From: Planctomycetota bacterium
Lineage (GTDB): Bacteria > Planctomycetota > Planctomycetia > Pirellulales > UBA7805
Direction of reading: 5' to 3'
Length of the DNA: 45,734 nucleotides
Assembly: GCA_021413705.1 (NCBI GenBank)
Contig: JAIOPX010000395.1
Coordinates: 1-45,734, forward strand
Under the pieces are notes generated by a model. The model was given only the letters and a program-made list of their open reading frames with translations. It ran no database searches and was not told where the DNA came from. The translations under genes and the position numbers were made by a program. Every line of letters starts with the position of its first letter. Position 1 is the stretch's first letter. This document shows positions 40,087 through 45,734 of the stretch, one piece after another.

Positions 40087-40113
40087 TAGGCCAATGGAAA
40101 AATAATCCTACCG

Positions 40114-40127
40114 GGTGTCATGACACC
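40114..40127. repeat. candidate E2 integrase arm site, right end
   Basis: GGTGTCATGACACC is a perfect 14-bp palindrome made of an inverted and a direct copy of the TGACACC heptamer seen twice at 24803-24822. It lies 121 bp from the core. Further in, GAAAACA (40196-40202) and TGTTTTC (40215-40221) form another inverted repeat. Confidence 0.45.
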
Positions 40128-40247
40128 TGCAAGCAGCATTTTAGGGGCTTAAAGGGGCGTTGCTGAGTCGCGAGCAGAATACGCGAATCACTCGTGAAAA
40201 CAGGGCTTTTAGCGTGTTTTCTTGTGAAGTGACGGAAGGACTTTTTT

Positions 40248-40290
40248 TGGATTTTCAGTCCATTGCTCTACCAACTGAGCTATCCGTCCA
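40248..40290 (-). repeat. attR of element 2: host 5' half of tRNA-Phe
   Basis: 43 bp identical to 24704-24746: the 17-bp core plus D arm and 5' acceptor strand. The tRNA sequence stops at 40248, where a T-run of E2 begins, so this copy makes no complete tRNA. Joined to 13711-13758 it would restore the original host tRNA-Phe exactly. Confidence 0.93.
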
Positions 40291-40560
40291 GCACTATTTT
40301 TGCTGCCATCGCATTCGAATTGCCCCTGCCTGGGGCCGGCGCACAAATGGCAAGGGGTCCATGCTACGCGGAGCGGGGAAATGTGTCAATTCGCCCTTTG
40401 TCGGCGGGCTTGGAGGACATCGTGGATTTGGAGATAACATGCCCACGCGAACGCGCTGATGATAATTGCTCAGAGACCTGGGAATGACTCTGTTACTTAT
40501 GCTGACTCTAGCGTGGGCATGGCACCCAGGGTTTGAAACTTCCCTCGCTTGCGCGTAGGG
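40291..40560. other. host intergenic region with the original tRNA-Phe upstream sequence
   Basis: 270 bp between attR and the kinase gene stop. It holds the host sequence that once lay upstream of tRNA-Phe (minus strand), so the native promoter should be near 40300-40330; I see no strong boxes. No other gene or RNA is evident. Confidence 0.6.
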
Positions 40561-41949
40561 CTAGCGAAAGAAAAGCAACATCGCCGCGATTATCGCAACC
40601 AGCATCACGATGCCGCCTGCCGCGGCCAGGAGAATGATCGGCAGCGGAAGGGATCGCAGCAGGTTGGCAGGTTCTGCGGGCGGATTCTCCTCCTGTTCCA
40701 GCTCTGCATCCTGGCGAGGGATCCGCACCGTCTCTTGGGCATTGGCGGCGACCGGGGTCGTTCCCTGCGAGGCCTGGCTCGGCGCGTCGCCACGCTGTGG
40801 CGCCACATCGGGAAAATCTGGAAAACTCTCGCGGGAATCGTGGCGGCTCGAATCCGTGGCTGATAACACTGCCCTGGCGAACGATTCGCGGGCCGGCGGC
40901 TGCGGGGCAATGGCTTCGTCGGTCCATTCGGCCAGTCTGCGCACTACTTCCCCCGCCGTGCCGATGCGCTTGGCCGGGTCTTTCTCCATCATGTCGGCCA
41001 GAACGTCCAAAAACCCTTCGGCCAATTCGGGATTGAACCGTCGCGGGTTCAGGGGTGTTTCCTGGCAATGACGATAACACTTCTCGCGCGTAGTGCCGCC
41101 GGGGAACGGCACCTGCCCCGTCACGGCGTAGTAAAGCGTACAGCCGAGAGAATAAATGTCGCTGGCAGGCGAGACGCGGCGCGGGGAAACAATCACCTCG
41201 GGAGCCAAGTAGTCGGCTGTCCCCACGATGCGGCCAGCGCGGGGATCGACTCCCGTTTCCGCATCGCCATGAAAGCCCACCAAACCCAGGTCCGAAAGTT
41301 TGGAATGTCCGTCGGGTGAAACCAGCACATTGCCGGGTTTCACGTCGCGATGGACCAAGCCGCGGCTATGGGCGTGATCCAAGGCCCGCGCCACTTGCGT
41401 GATGATCGTGGCGGCCTCGCGCTCGGTGGCCCGGCCACGGCGCACTACCCACTGGCGCAGATCGGTCCCAGGCACATACTCGGTCACTAAATAGTAGACA
41501 TTCCCGTCGTGCCCGGCGTCATAGGCTCGCACGAGATTGACGTGATCCAATTGGGCCTGAGCGCGAATCTCGTGTGCGAAACCGGCAATCGCCTCGGGCG
41601 TGGATTTGCTTTTGGGAAGCACCTTGATGGCCACGACGCGCCCCATCAGCGTGTGCTCGGCCTTGAAGACCTGGCCCATGCCACCCTGGCCGATGTCGTC
41701 GATGATCTGGTAGGGGCCAAGATTGAACTTGGTGCGCCCGTCCAGCAATTGATCGGCTTGCCAGCGATTCAACAAGCCGCGCTCGACCAGCTTGACAGCG
41801 AGATGCTCGTCTTCGATCTCAACCAACGGCGCGGCAGGACCAATGGCCTCGGCGCTCATGGCCGACAGCACGCCATCGATCTGCTTTTCGGTCAGCAACC
41901 GGCTGCTCAAGGCCGCTGCTCGAAATACCGCGCGAGTCGATTCGGTCAC
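40561..41949 (-). CDS. Ser/Thr protein kinase with C-terminal membrane anchor
   Basis: 462 aa, starting at GTG 41949. The kinase domain (about residues 80-345) has IGQGGMGQVFKA, VAIKVLP (Lys), HRDVKPGNVL (catalytic loop), SDLGLVG in place of DFG, GTADYLAPE and SDIYSLGCTLY. A Pro/Gln-rich linker precedes a single transmembrane helix (LLAAAGGIVMLVAIIAAMLLFF) at the very C-terminus, so the kinase faces the cytoplasm. Planctomycetes carry many such kinases. The SDLG variant is common among them and does not imply loss of activity. Confidence 0.92.
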   Translation of the reverse strand: MTESTRAVFRAAALSSRLLTEKQIDGVLSAMSAEAIGPAAPLVEIEDEHLAVKLVERGLLNRWQADQLLDGRTKFNLGPYQIIDDIGQGGMGQVFKAEHTLMGRVVAIKVLPKSKSTPEAIAGFAHEIRAQAQLDHVNLVRAYDAGHDGNVYYLVTEYVPGTDLRQWVVRRGRATEREAATIITQVARALDHAHSRGLVHRDVKPGNVLVSPDGHSKLSDLGLVGFHGDAETGVDPRAGRIVGTADYLAPEVIVSPRRVSPASDIYSLGCTLYYAVTGQVPFPGGTTREKCYRHCQETPLNPRRFNPELAEGFLDVLADMMEKDPAKRIGTAGEVVRRLAEWTDEAIAPQPPARESFARAVLSATDSSRHDSRESFPDFPDVAPQRGDAPSQASQGTTPVAANAQETVRIPRQDAELEQEENPPAEPANLLRSLPLPIILLAAAGGIVMLVAIIAAMLLFFR

Positions 41950-42056
41950 AGCAGTTGGTTTCTCAAGAGATGCGAGAAAGGGTGAACAACCACAACGAAT
42001 GCGAAATCAAGAAAAGCCGCGCGCGACAAACTTAGTATAAGGATCAGCCGCTGGAC

Positions 42057-42093
42057 GCTAGCCCCCGGTTCATGCGGCACGAACCGGGGTTAG
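42057..42093. repeat. GCTAGC-type palindromic intergenic repeat
   Basis: GCTAGCCCCCGGTTC at one end and GAACCGGGGTTAGC at the other, followed by GCCCGGCGGC as in the repeat at 1-39. It lies between two minus-strand genes. Confidence 0.8.
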
Positions 42094-42167
42094 CGCCCGG
42101 CGGCTGTTTAAGATCATCCCATGCTTTTACTTGTGCGCCAAGAATCCCCACCCAAGAGTGGGGTGCC

Positions 42168-42929
42168 TCAATCGCCACTATTTCCTTTGCTATTGGGTTG
42201 ACGTTGGCGAGCTGCTTGCGATTGCGTTGCAGCTTCTGCCTGCGCTTGCTGATCTACGATTCCCAGCGCTCGCCATGCCGGCGGAAGAGGTGCGATGATT
42301 TCCAGCCGCGTCCCACGCACTGGGTGAACGATGGCCAGCCGCCGGGAATGCAGAGCGATTCCGGCGGCGAAACTACGTCGGGCACCATATTTCTGGTCTC
42401 CCAGGATCGGAAACCCGCGAGACGACAGTTGGACCCGGATCTGGTGCTTACGCCCCGTTTCCAGCTCGACCTCTAACAACGTAGCCCCGGCCAGCGGCCT
42501 GACGCGGCGATAGGACAATCGAGCGAGTTGGGCTCCTTTGGCGTCCCGGTTGGTGATGTGAACGCAGCGGTGCCGTTCATCTTTGCGCAACCAGTCCTCA
42601 CATGTGTCGGCCGGCGGATCGACATCCCCTTCGACCACGGCCCAATACTGCTTTTCGACTTCCCGGCTGGCATACGCGGCAGTCAGTCGTGCAGCGGCCT
42701 TCGAGGTGCGAGCTATCAGCACAACGCCGGTAACAGGCGCATCGAGCCGGCTGACGATGCCCAGGTAGACGGCTCCGGTCTTCTGATACTTGTGGCGGAT
42801 GTAGGATTGCGCCATGGCAAGCAGGCTTGGTCCACCTTCCGGAGCTCCCATCGTCGGCACCATGGCAGGCTTCAGTACCGCCAACAGATGGTTGTCTTCG
42901 TACAAGACTTGAAGTTGCGGACCGGACAT
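42168..42929 (-). CDS. RluA-family pseudouridine synthase
   Basis: 253 aa. The catalytic motif is GIVSRLDAPVTGVVLIAR (catalytic Asp in RLD), followed by KQYWAVVEG and, later, LETGRKHQIRVQLSSRGFPILGD, all characteristic of RluA-type synthases that isomerise uridine in rRNA or tRNA. No S4 domain is present at the N-terminus, as in RluA/TruC-like members. The C-terminal 30 residues are Gln/Ala-rich and not conserved. The exact target is unknown. Confidence 0.9.
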   Translation of the reverse strand: MSGPQLQVLYEDNHLLAVLKPAMVPTMGAPEGGPSLLAMAQSYIRHKYQKTGAVYLGIVSRLDAPVTGVVLIARTSKAAARLTAAYASREVEKQYWAVVEGDVDPPADTCEDWLRKDERHRCVHITNRDAKGAQLARLSYRRVRPLAGATLLEVELETGRKHQIRVQLSSRGFPILGDQKYGARRSFAAGIALHSRRLAIVHPVRGTRLEIIAPLPPAWRALGIVDQQAQAEAATQSQAARQRQPNSKGNSGD

Positions 42930-43000
42930 AGGTCATTCCAAACCAGCGAATGCGTTTCTACACTGGTCTATCATAACAGATATCATAGCCGCAAAATCAG

Positions 43001-43074
43001 CCGCCGGGCGCTAGCCCCCGGTCAACACGGTAACGGTCACGTCGAGGAAACCCGACGCTAGCGCGTTGCGGCTG
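43001..43074. repeat. GCTAGC-type inverted repeat before maf
   Basis: GCCGGGCGCTAGCCCCCGGTC at the left and GACGCTAGCGCGTTGCGGC at the right are imperfect inverted copies around a unique centre. It lies between the divergent RluA-like and maf genes and may overlap their promoters. Confidence 0.7.
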
Positions 43075-43089
43075 ATGGGTAAAACTTCA

Positions 43090-43692
43090 ATGGCCAACAA
43101 ACACCTGAAACTTATCTTGGCCAGCCAGTCGCCCCGCCGCCGCGATCTCTTGACCGAGGCCGGTTACGATTTTGAAGTGATCCCGTCCAATGTTGACGAG
43201 GCGCTCGGCATATGCAGCCAGTGCGGCCCGGCCCATCTGGTTGTGGGCTTGGCAGTTCAGAAAGCTGCCGACGTCGCCCGGCGGTTGCATCCCGATCCTG
43301 CCCGTGCAGATTGCCTGATCGTCGCATGCGACACCGTGGCCGAATGCGGCGGACAAATCCTGGGCAAGCCACGCGATGAAGACCATGCCCGGGAGATGCT
43401 CGGCACGCTCTCCGGCCAAGTCCATCGGGTCTACAGCGGGCTTTGCGTCTGGCCGCTGAGCCAGGGAGCGCCGCACGTAGAAACGGAAATCTCGACGCTC
43501 CGTATGGACCCGCTCAACACAGCACAACTCGACGATTATTTGGCCAGCGGATTGTGGGAAGGAAAAGCCGGCTCCTTCGGCTATCAGGATGAGCCAGGGT
43601 GGATCCACCTCGTCAACGGCAGCGAGTCGAACGTGGTCGGCCTGCCGATGGAACTTTTAACCAGGATGCTGGAAAGATATTCGACACGGTGA
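43090..43692 (+). CDS. maf: Maf-like nucleotide pyrophosphatase
   Basis: 200 aa from the ATG at 43090 (MANKHLKLILASQSPRR); an upstream in-frame ATG at 43066 lies inside a repeat and is unlikely. The signature ASQSPRRRDLL is at residue 10, followed by VIPSNVDE, VACDTVAECGGQILGKPRD and SGQVHRVYSGL. Maf proteins hydrolyse non-canonical or modified NTPs. The QDEPGWIHLVNGSESNVVGLPME end is complete. The stop codon TGA at 43690 is the first part of the next GCTAGC repeat. Confidence 0.9.
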   Translation: MANKHLKLILASQSPRRRDLLTEAGYDFEVIPSNVDEALGICSQCGPAHLVVGLAVQKAADVARRLHPDPARADCLIVACDTVAECGGQILGKPRDEDHAREMLGTLSGQVHRVYSGLCVWPLSQGAPHVETEISTLRMDPLNTAQLDDYLASGLWEGKAGSFGYQDEPGWIHLVNGSESNVVGLPMELLTRMLERYSTR

Positions 43693-43769
43693 GCGGAATG
43701 GCGCTAGCCACCGGTGCTCCAATTTGCACGACCGTCGCCAGAACCGGCGGCTAGCGCCGTGCCGCTCAT
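43689..43769. repeat. inverted GCTAGC-type repeat abutting the maf stop codon
   Basis: Begins GTGAGCGGAATGGCGCTAGC and ends GGCTAGCGCCGTGCCGCTCA. It has the same outer edge as the repeat at 11393-11517. The maf stop codon lies in its first bases, which suggests insertion exactly at, or selection for, the gene end. Confidence 0.75.
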
Positions 43770-43781
43770 GGGGCAAAATAA

Positions 43782-43820
43782 AAGAACCCGCTCGACACTG
43801 AGTGCCGAGCGGGTTCTTTG
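43782..43820. terminator. strong bidirectional intrinsic terminator
   Basis: AAAGAACCCGCTCG (43782-43795) pairs perfectly with CGAGCGGGTTCTTT (43807-43820). T-runs occur on both strands, so it can end maf on the plus strand and an RNA coming from the right on the minus strand. Confidence 0.85.
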
Positions 43821-43970
43821 TTCTTCTGGCTGAAGGAATGAACGTGGACCCCGGGCGTTGTACCCTTGAGAAGCCCGTCCACGATGGCTCCTCAGCGCTG
43901 CTGACCCGGTGGATCTTGCATTGATTGCCCTCCCAAGGTTCGAGGAAACCTAACAGTTGGCATGCCACTA
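43821..43970 (-). ncRNA. candidate structured RNA upstream of the terminator
   Basis: The gap 43693-44215 has no gene. On the minus strand, CGTGGAC-GGGC pairs with GCCC-GGGGTCCACG across a loop containing CTTCTCAAGGGTACAA (about 43835-43875), and TCAGC-AGC-GCTGA forms a second hairpin (about 43895-43909). The strong terminator follows directly, giving a transcript of about 190 nt. Its length and layout recall 6S-like RNAs, but I could not confirm the 6S, SRP or RNase P signatures, so no family is named. Confidence 0.35.
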
Positions 43971-44111
43971 TTATTATCTACCATTTTCGCAGGGAGTCAA
44001 CAAAATTGTCGCAGAGTTTTCATCAATCTCGGTGAATATGTATTGCGGCGTTGTGGTGCTGTCAATTGCGCAAAGATGAGCGGGCCTAGAGTGGATGTGA
44101 CGAAGTATATT

Positions 44112-44205
44112 GATATGTAGAACGGGCTTCCCAGCCCGTTTTCTCGACGGGCTAGGAAGCCCATTCCACAATTTTTTAGACGGGCTAGGAAGCCCATCCT
44201 ACGAC
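44112..44205. repeat. tandem GGGCTAGGAAGCCC repeats
   Basis: A palindrome ACGGGCTTCCCAGCCCGT is followed by two copies of ACGGGCTAGGAAGCCCAT (starting near 44146 and 44182). A second class of intergenic palindrome, distinct from the GCTAGCCCCCGG type. It ends just before the stop of the membrane-protein gene. Confidence 0.7.
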
Positions 44206-44215
44206 CTTGTCGGAA

Positions 44216-45733
44216 TTAGCGTTCCCACTGCTTCATTTTCTCCACCAGAACCAACATCTCGGGCCGTTTCTTTTCGAATAATCCGAAAAGTGCCAAGATG
44301 CTCAGGCCCAGCACCACGCCAAACGCCCACCAGGGCCAGACATGGCCGATGTGCCGCGAGGCATGCCAGATCATGCTCAGCACCGCCAGCGCCAGGAACG
44401 ACATGCCTTGGTAGAGGAACGCGCGAACTTTCAGTGCGATGCCGGAGAAGATTCCGGCTACGGAGAGAAGCGCCAGCAACATCGGCGGCCACAGCGATTG
44501 GCCAAGCATCAGCCAGATCTGACCGGTCGAACTGAGGTAAATCACCGTGATACAGAGGTATCGGATGGCCGTCAGTTGCTCGTCATCGAGGCGGCGGCGA
44601 TTGAGGTGCGCCGCAATCAACAGACTGAACGCCGGTGGCAGCGCCCAGAACGACGGGTAGGTCCAGGGTACGATTCCCTGCTCGTACATCAGCGCCCAGA
44701 GGGCCGCGTTGCCCGCGATCGACGCCGCCACACGATAGATCAACCGCTTTTCATTGCTGCTCAATAGCACGTAGGCGACTGCCACTGCGGCCATGACCGC
44801 TGAGTAGGAAACTTCCGAAGTCAGGAAGAAGAAGCCCAGCGCAGGAAGCAGCGGCAGGAATCCGCCGGTTCGCTCCAACGGCTCGGCCAACACTCGCAGC
44901 CTGGCGCGTCGCGCCAACATGCTGAAGATGACACCCGCATACGAAACCCCCATCACGATCAGCGGCCAGTAGGGCCGGAGTCGATGCTGGAACAAATAGG
45001 GCATCGTGAGATAGACATGGGCGAACAAAAGCGCCAGGACAACCTGCGCTCCATAGACATAGGTCATGCGTCCTTTCTCGGAGAGGCCCAGCGGATCGGC
45101 CCCCTGGAGCAAGGCAAGCGACAGTAGCGTGCCAGCCAAACCCAGGAGTACTACCGCCACTTGCGCCACCTCAGTGATGGCCACGATGCCTCCTTCGGTT
45201 TTGAAATGAACGACTTCCAACGCAAGCACCGCGCCCAAGGACGCGAGCGAGGCGATCCCCATCAAGGCGGCCGACTGCCGTGTGGCGGCGTACCACTCAC
45301 CGGCGCGATCCAGCAAGCGCACCAGGCCGAGGCCGTAGAGAGCCGCCATGGCCCCCAGCGCCACCAGCGTCCGGGTCGCCATCCGCAGCCAGAATGTCTC
45401 AGGCGGAGTCTGCAACACGAGCGACCAGGCAAGATAGACCGCGGCGACGCCGGCGACCATGAGCGAAAGTCGCGGCATCCGGCGGCTGAGATGTCCTTGG
45501 CCGAACATGGCCAATCCTGGCGCGGCCAGCGCGACGGCCAGTGCGGCCAGTGTTCGCGTTGTCGGACTCAAGCCGATTAGCTCTGCACATCCGGAAGCGA
45601 ATACGACGCCTCCGGTCAGCAACACGCTGACGGTCGGTAGCCACTTCCAAACGGAATGGACGGTTTCCTCCGGCTGCCACATGTGAAGCTGCCGTCCCAG
45701 GGAGATCCATGACGGGCGGAGATTCCAGGCCAT
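44216..45733 (-). CDS. polytopic membrane protein, probably incomplete at the window edge
   Basis: 505 residues visible, beginning with a Met codon at the last bases of the window, so the true start may lie outside. About 14 hydrophobic segments are present, with short loops such as RRARLRVLAEPLERTGG and LNRRRLDDEQLTAIRY. The end is cytoplasmic and basic (FEKKRPEMLVLVEKMKQWER). No transporter or enzyme motif is recognised. Function unknown. Confidence 0.75.
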   Translation of the reverse strand: MAWNLRPSWISLGRQLHMWQPEETVHSVWKWLPTVSVLLTGGVVFASGCAELIGLSPTTRTLAALAVALAAPGLAMFGQGHLSRRMPRLSLMVAGVAAVYLAWSLVLQTPPETFWLRMATRTLVALGAMAALYGLGLVRLLDRAGEWYAATRQSAALMGIASLASLGAVLALEVVHFKTEGGIVAITEVAQVAVVLLGLAGTLLSLALLQGADPLGLSEKGRMTYVYGAQVVLALLFAHVYLTMPYLFQHRLRPYWPLIVMGVSYAGVIFSMLARRARLRVLAEPLERTGGFLPLLPALGFFFLTSEVSYSAVMAAVAVAYVLLSSNEKRLIYRVAASIAGNAALWALMYEQGIVPWTYPSFWALPPAFSLLIAAHLNRRRLDDEQLTAIRYLCITVIYLSSTGQIWLMLGQSLWPPMLLALLSVAGIFSGIALKVRAFLYQGMSFLALAVLSMIWHASRHIGHVWPWWAFGVVLGLSILALFGLFEKKRPEMLVLVEKMKQWER

Positions 45734-45734
45734 C

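Larger units (their letters stand above)
24704..40264 (+). mobile_element. integrative element 2 (E2), phage-like, in tRNA-Phe
   Basis: About 15.5 kb between the cores at 24704-24720 and 40248-40264. A 43-bp repeat (24704-24746 and 40248-40290) covers the core and the tRNA 5' half. Order: divergent integrase, structured leader, two HTH proteins, DNA-binding-like protein, AEP primase, P4/D5 helicase, candidate origin, small genes, HNH, TerS, TerL, small genes, prohead protease, tape-measure-like protein, small genes, minus-strand zinc-protein pair, structured RNA, three small cargo genes, terminator. Capsid, portal, head-tail connector, tail tube and lysis genes were not found. Confidence 0.88.

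Noticed and set aside
13742..40264. A single complete prophage
   Set aside because: Two integrases, three core copies, two unrelated TerL proteins and two replication systems show two elements, and no capsid or portal gene was recognised.
13742..40264. Known defence systems (CRISPR-Cas, restriction-modification, toxin-antitoxin)
   Set aside because: No Cas, methyltransferase-nuclease, Abi or clear toxin motif was found in the elements; the cargo genes remain unassigned.
43821..43970. Identification as 6S, SRP or RNase P RNA
   Set aside because: Only partial resemblance; the SRP GGAAG loop, the RNase P conserved core and the 6S closing stem are not found.

Overview
The window is most likely from a planctomycete (Pirellulales-like) chromosome. 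The evidence is the GCTAGC-centred palindromic repeats between genes, a Gly/His-rich secreted protein of a planctomycete type, a Ser/Thr kinase with one C-terminal membrane anchor, and mobile elements with planctomycete-style integrases. No database search was possible, so names rest on motifs read from the translations.

Left flank (1-13,710, nearly all minus strand): a DHH-motif membrane protein, a Gly-rich exported protein, a SnoaL-like exported protein, type II NADH dehydrogenase, a hybrid histidine kinase beside a two-domain KaiC-like ATPase, a GAF sensor kinase, an APC amino-acid permease and a TylF-like methyltransferase. Right flank (40,291-45,734): the kinase, an RluA-type pseudouridine synthase, Maf, a structured intergenic region and a polytopic membrane protein cut by the window edge.

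Between them, two integrative elements sit in tandem in one tRNA-Phe(GAA) gene (minus strand). The host 3' half of the tRNA is at 13,711-13,758 and the host 5' half at 40,248-40,289. A complete tRNA lies between the elements at 24,673-24,745. All three copies share a 17-bp core in the anticodon stem-loop. Element 1 (E1, 13,742-24,703, about 11.0 kb) carries an AlpA-like regulator, a Toprim primase, a DUF3987 helicase/primase, a TerL-like packaging ATPase, zinc ribbons, an ImmA-like metallopeptidase, an XRE regulator and a canonical tyrosine integrase at its right end. Element 2 (E2, 24,704-40,247, about 15.5 kb) starts with a divergent tyrosine integrase, followed by HTH regulators, an AEP primase, a P4/D5 helicase, an iteron-type candidate origin, HNH, TerS, TerL, an HK97-type prohead protease, a tape-measure-like protein and small cargo genes. 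Neither element has a recognisable capsid, portal or tail-tube gene, so both look like packaging-competent satellites or reduced phage-like elements.

The most notable points: (1) by topology, the intact tRNA-Phe is a chimera with its 3' half from E1 and its 5' half from E2. (2) The E1 attachment site lies inside the 3' end of its integrase gene. In the excised circle the frame runs on for 59 codons now stranded 11 kb away at 13,758-13,937, so integration would swap the integrase C-terminus. (3) A 108-bp nested palindrome with three 9-bp-spaced iterons on each side follows the E2 helicase gene. (4) Several structured intergenic RNAs and terminators occur in E2.
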